A DNA stretch of 15,456 nucleotides, from assembly GCA_019242065.1 (NCBI GenBank), contig JAFAWJ010000058.1, positions 1 to 15,456 of the forward strand, read 5' to 3'. The DNA is from Chloroflexota bacterium (GTDB taxonomy: Bacteria; Chloroflexota; UBA6077; CF-72). The notes below the pieces were generated by a model. The model worked only from the letters and a program-made list of their open reading frames with translations. It was not told where the DNA came from and ran no database searches. Position 1 is the first letter of the stretch. The number at the start of each line of letters is the position of its first letter. Of the stretch, positions 14,057 to 15,456 are shown in pieces. Made by a program: the position numbers and the translations under genes.

Positions 14057-15456
14057 GCGAGGTGGGTGGTGAACCAGCCCAGCAACCGCTCGAGAAAATC
14101 GGCACGATGCGACGGTGGCCCGACGCGCAGCATGGCGTGCGCTCCGCCCGGATAGCGAGCAAACTCGACTTCGCAGCCAGCCTGCTTCAGCGCCACAAAC
14201 ATCTGCTCGCCTTGGCCGATCGGGCAGCGATCGTCGGCTTCGCCTTGCATGATGAGCGTCGGGGTCGTCGTGCGATGGGCAAACGTCGAAGGCGAGTGGG
14301 CGGCGAAGGCTTCGCTGGCTTCGTGAGGCTTGCCACCCCACTCGAAAGGTCCCCAGGCGTGTGAGATGTCGCTGGTGCCGTACATCGACTCCAGGTCGAA
14401 GCACGGCGCGCCACACACGGCGGCCTTGAAGCGCTGCGTATGGCCGATGGTCCAGGCCGTCATGAACCCGCCGTAGCTATAGCCCCAGATGCCGGTTCGT
14501 TCGGGATCGGTGTACGGCTGTTCGAGCGCCGCGTCGATCACCGCCATCAGGTCCAGATAATCCTCGCCACCCCAGTCGCAGCGGACCATCTGGGCGAACT
14601 CGCGACCATACGAGCCCGAGCCGCGCGGGTTGGAGAAGACCACGACGAACCCGTGGCTGGCGAGCATCTGCTGCATCTGGTTGAAGCCGTAGCCGTAGAA
14701 ACCGTGCGGTCCGCCGTGCACGTCGAGGACGACCGGGTACTTGCGGCTCGCGTCAAAGTCTGCCGGCTTGAGCAGCCAGGCCTCGACACTGACGCCCTCC
14801 CGCTCGACGTCGAACCGCTCCCACTGGGCGGCTGGAGCGGCGTGCAGCAGCTCTGTATTGTGACTGGTAATGACCTGGCGCTGGCCGCTCTCGCGATCGT
14901 AGATGGCCACTTCGCCTATGGCATCCAGGCTCGAGTATGACTGGGCGATATAGCGGTGGCCGGCGTCGAGACTGAAGCCAACGCTGATCGACTGGGTGGC
15001 AGCTTCGCGGGTGAGCGCGCGGGTCTCGACGTCGAAGCGGTAGTAACAACTTTCGCCGGCGCGCATGGCATGCACCAGGACCTCGGCGTCGTTCAGCCAG
15101 ACCGGTTGCGACGGCGCGCTCACCAGCGGGTAGCCGGCTTCCGGCATGCACGGCAGGTCGGTGGTCAGCCGCGTGATCTGCTCACTGGCGACGTCGTACA
15201 GGAAGAAGTCGGCGCCCGCGCTCGGCTCGGTATCGCCGTCGAACAGGATGCGGTCGCCCGAGGGCGACCAGGCCCAGACGCCGACGCCGCCGCGCTCCGG
15301 CCCGACGTACGTGACGCTGCCGCTGGCGACGTCGACCAGCGCGAGCTGGGAAGAGATGCCGTTGTTGGTCGTATAGCGGGCAGCGATCGTCTTTGCGTCG
15401 GGTGACCACTGGGGGTACCACAGGTCGCTGGGCTCGCTGGTGAGCCGCCGCCGCTC
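14041..15456 (-). CDS. S9 family prolyl-oligopeptidase-like serine peptidase (N-terminus outside window)
   Basis: The visible 471 residues are the C-terminal part of an S9-type alpha/beta-hydrolase peptidase, with the frame open to the window edge. The first 200 or so show TolB/WD-like propeller repeats (LWYPQWSPDAKTIA, GVWAWSPSGDRILFDG and similar). These normally restrict the catalytic site to short peptides. The catalytic domain starts around 215 of the visible part: VLDVHGGPHGFYG (243-254) supplies the oxyanion region, GYSYGG (325-330) has the nucleophile Ser327, GEADDRCP (405-412) the Asp, and GGAHAML (437-443) the His. The triad is complete. Whether it is secreted cannot be told because the N-terminus is missing. 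The ATG at 15147 is internal to the open frame and not the true start. It is the first visible gene of the operon, overlapping the next gene by 16 bases. Confidence 0.92.
   Translation of the reverse strand, partial: ERRRLTSEPSDLWYPQWSPDAKTIAARYTTNNGISSQLALVDVASGSVTYVGPERGGVGVWAWSPSGDRILFDGDTEPSAGADFFLYDVASEQITRLTTDLPCMPEAGYPLVSAPSQPVWLNDAEVLVHAMRAGESCYYRFDVETRALTREAATQSISVGFSLDAGHRYIAQSYSSLDAIGEVAIYDRESGQRQVITSHNTELLHAAPAAQWERFDVEREGVSVEAWLLKPADFDASRKYPVVLDVHGGPHGFYGYGFNQMQQMLASHGFVVVFSNPRGSGSYGREFAQMVRCDWGGEDYLDLMAVIDAALEQPYTDPERTGIWGYSYGGFMTAWTIGHTQRFKAAVCGAPCFDLESMYGTSDISHAWGPFEWGGKPHEASEAFAAHSPSTFAHRTTTPTLIMQGEADDRCPIGQGEQMFVALKQAGCEVEFARYPGGAHAMLRVGPPSHRADFLERLLGWFTTHLACEST

Noticed and set aside
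1..15456. CRISPR arrays, insertion sequences, phage genes or origin
   Set aside because: No direct-repeat arrays, transposase or integrase reading frames or DnaA-box clusters were seen on reading through both strands.

Overview
The window is GC-rich, about two-thirds G+C by eye. It is densely coded: no gap exceeds about 60 bases. GTG starts are common and third codon positions are strongly G/C. The gene mix points to Chloroflexota or a close relative: an rnc-smc-ftsY block, a large STAND-ATPase LuxR-type regulator, a tetrapyrrole methylase-MazG fusion, a tandem SagB-like oxidoreductase, a double-domain KaiC-like ATPase and an S9 peptidase. That assignment is inference; no rRNA or other decisive marker is present.

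Left third (1-7585, minus strand): four genes read in the same direction, in the order LuxR-type STAND regulator, rnc (RNase III), smc (chromosome condensation ATPase) and ftsY (SRP receptor, cut by the window edge). Spacings are 31, 4 and 34 bases, so rnc-smc-ftsY is almost certainly one operon and the regulator may be co-transcribed. RNase III has Arg where a catalytic metal-binding Asp is expected, and the SMC hinge looks half the usual size.

Middle (7586-10822): only 17 bases separate the regulator's start from the divergent mazG-type fusion gene. Next come tRNA-Pro(CGG), an inverted repeat, a small DUF1330 protein, a convergent general-stress-17M-like protein and a SIP-family flavin reductase. 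The DUF1330 and stress-protein genes have good -10 hexamers placed so that their transcripts should be nearly or fully leaderless.

Right third (10812-15456, minus strand): a tightly packed operon of an S9 prolyl-oligopeptidase-like enzyme (N-terminus outside the window), an unrecognised 105-residue protein, a KaiC-like double ATPase and a tandem SagB-like oxidoreductase. The small gene overlaps the peptidase end by 16 bases and the kaiC-like start by 4 bases (ATGA). The KaiC-like protein keeps both catalytic Glu pairs and the Thr/Ser-Thr phosphorylation triad of cyanobacterial KaiC, but no KaiA or KaiB is visible. The SagB-like gene appears to begin upstream of its first ATG/GTG, most likely at CTG, and lies in the same frame as the kaiC-like gene across a single TAG stop. 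This operon, with the uncharacterised small protein coupled to a KaiC-like ATPase, is the best candidate for an undescribed system.
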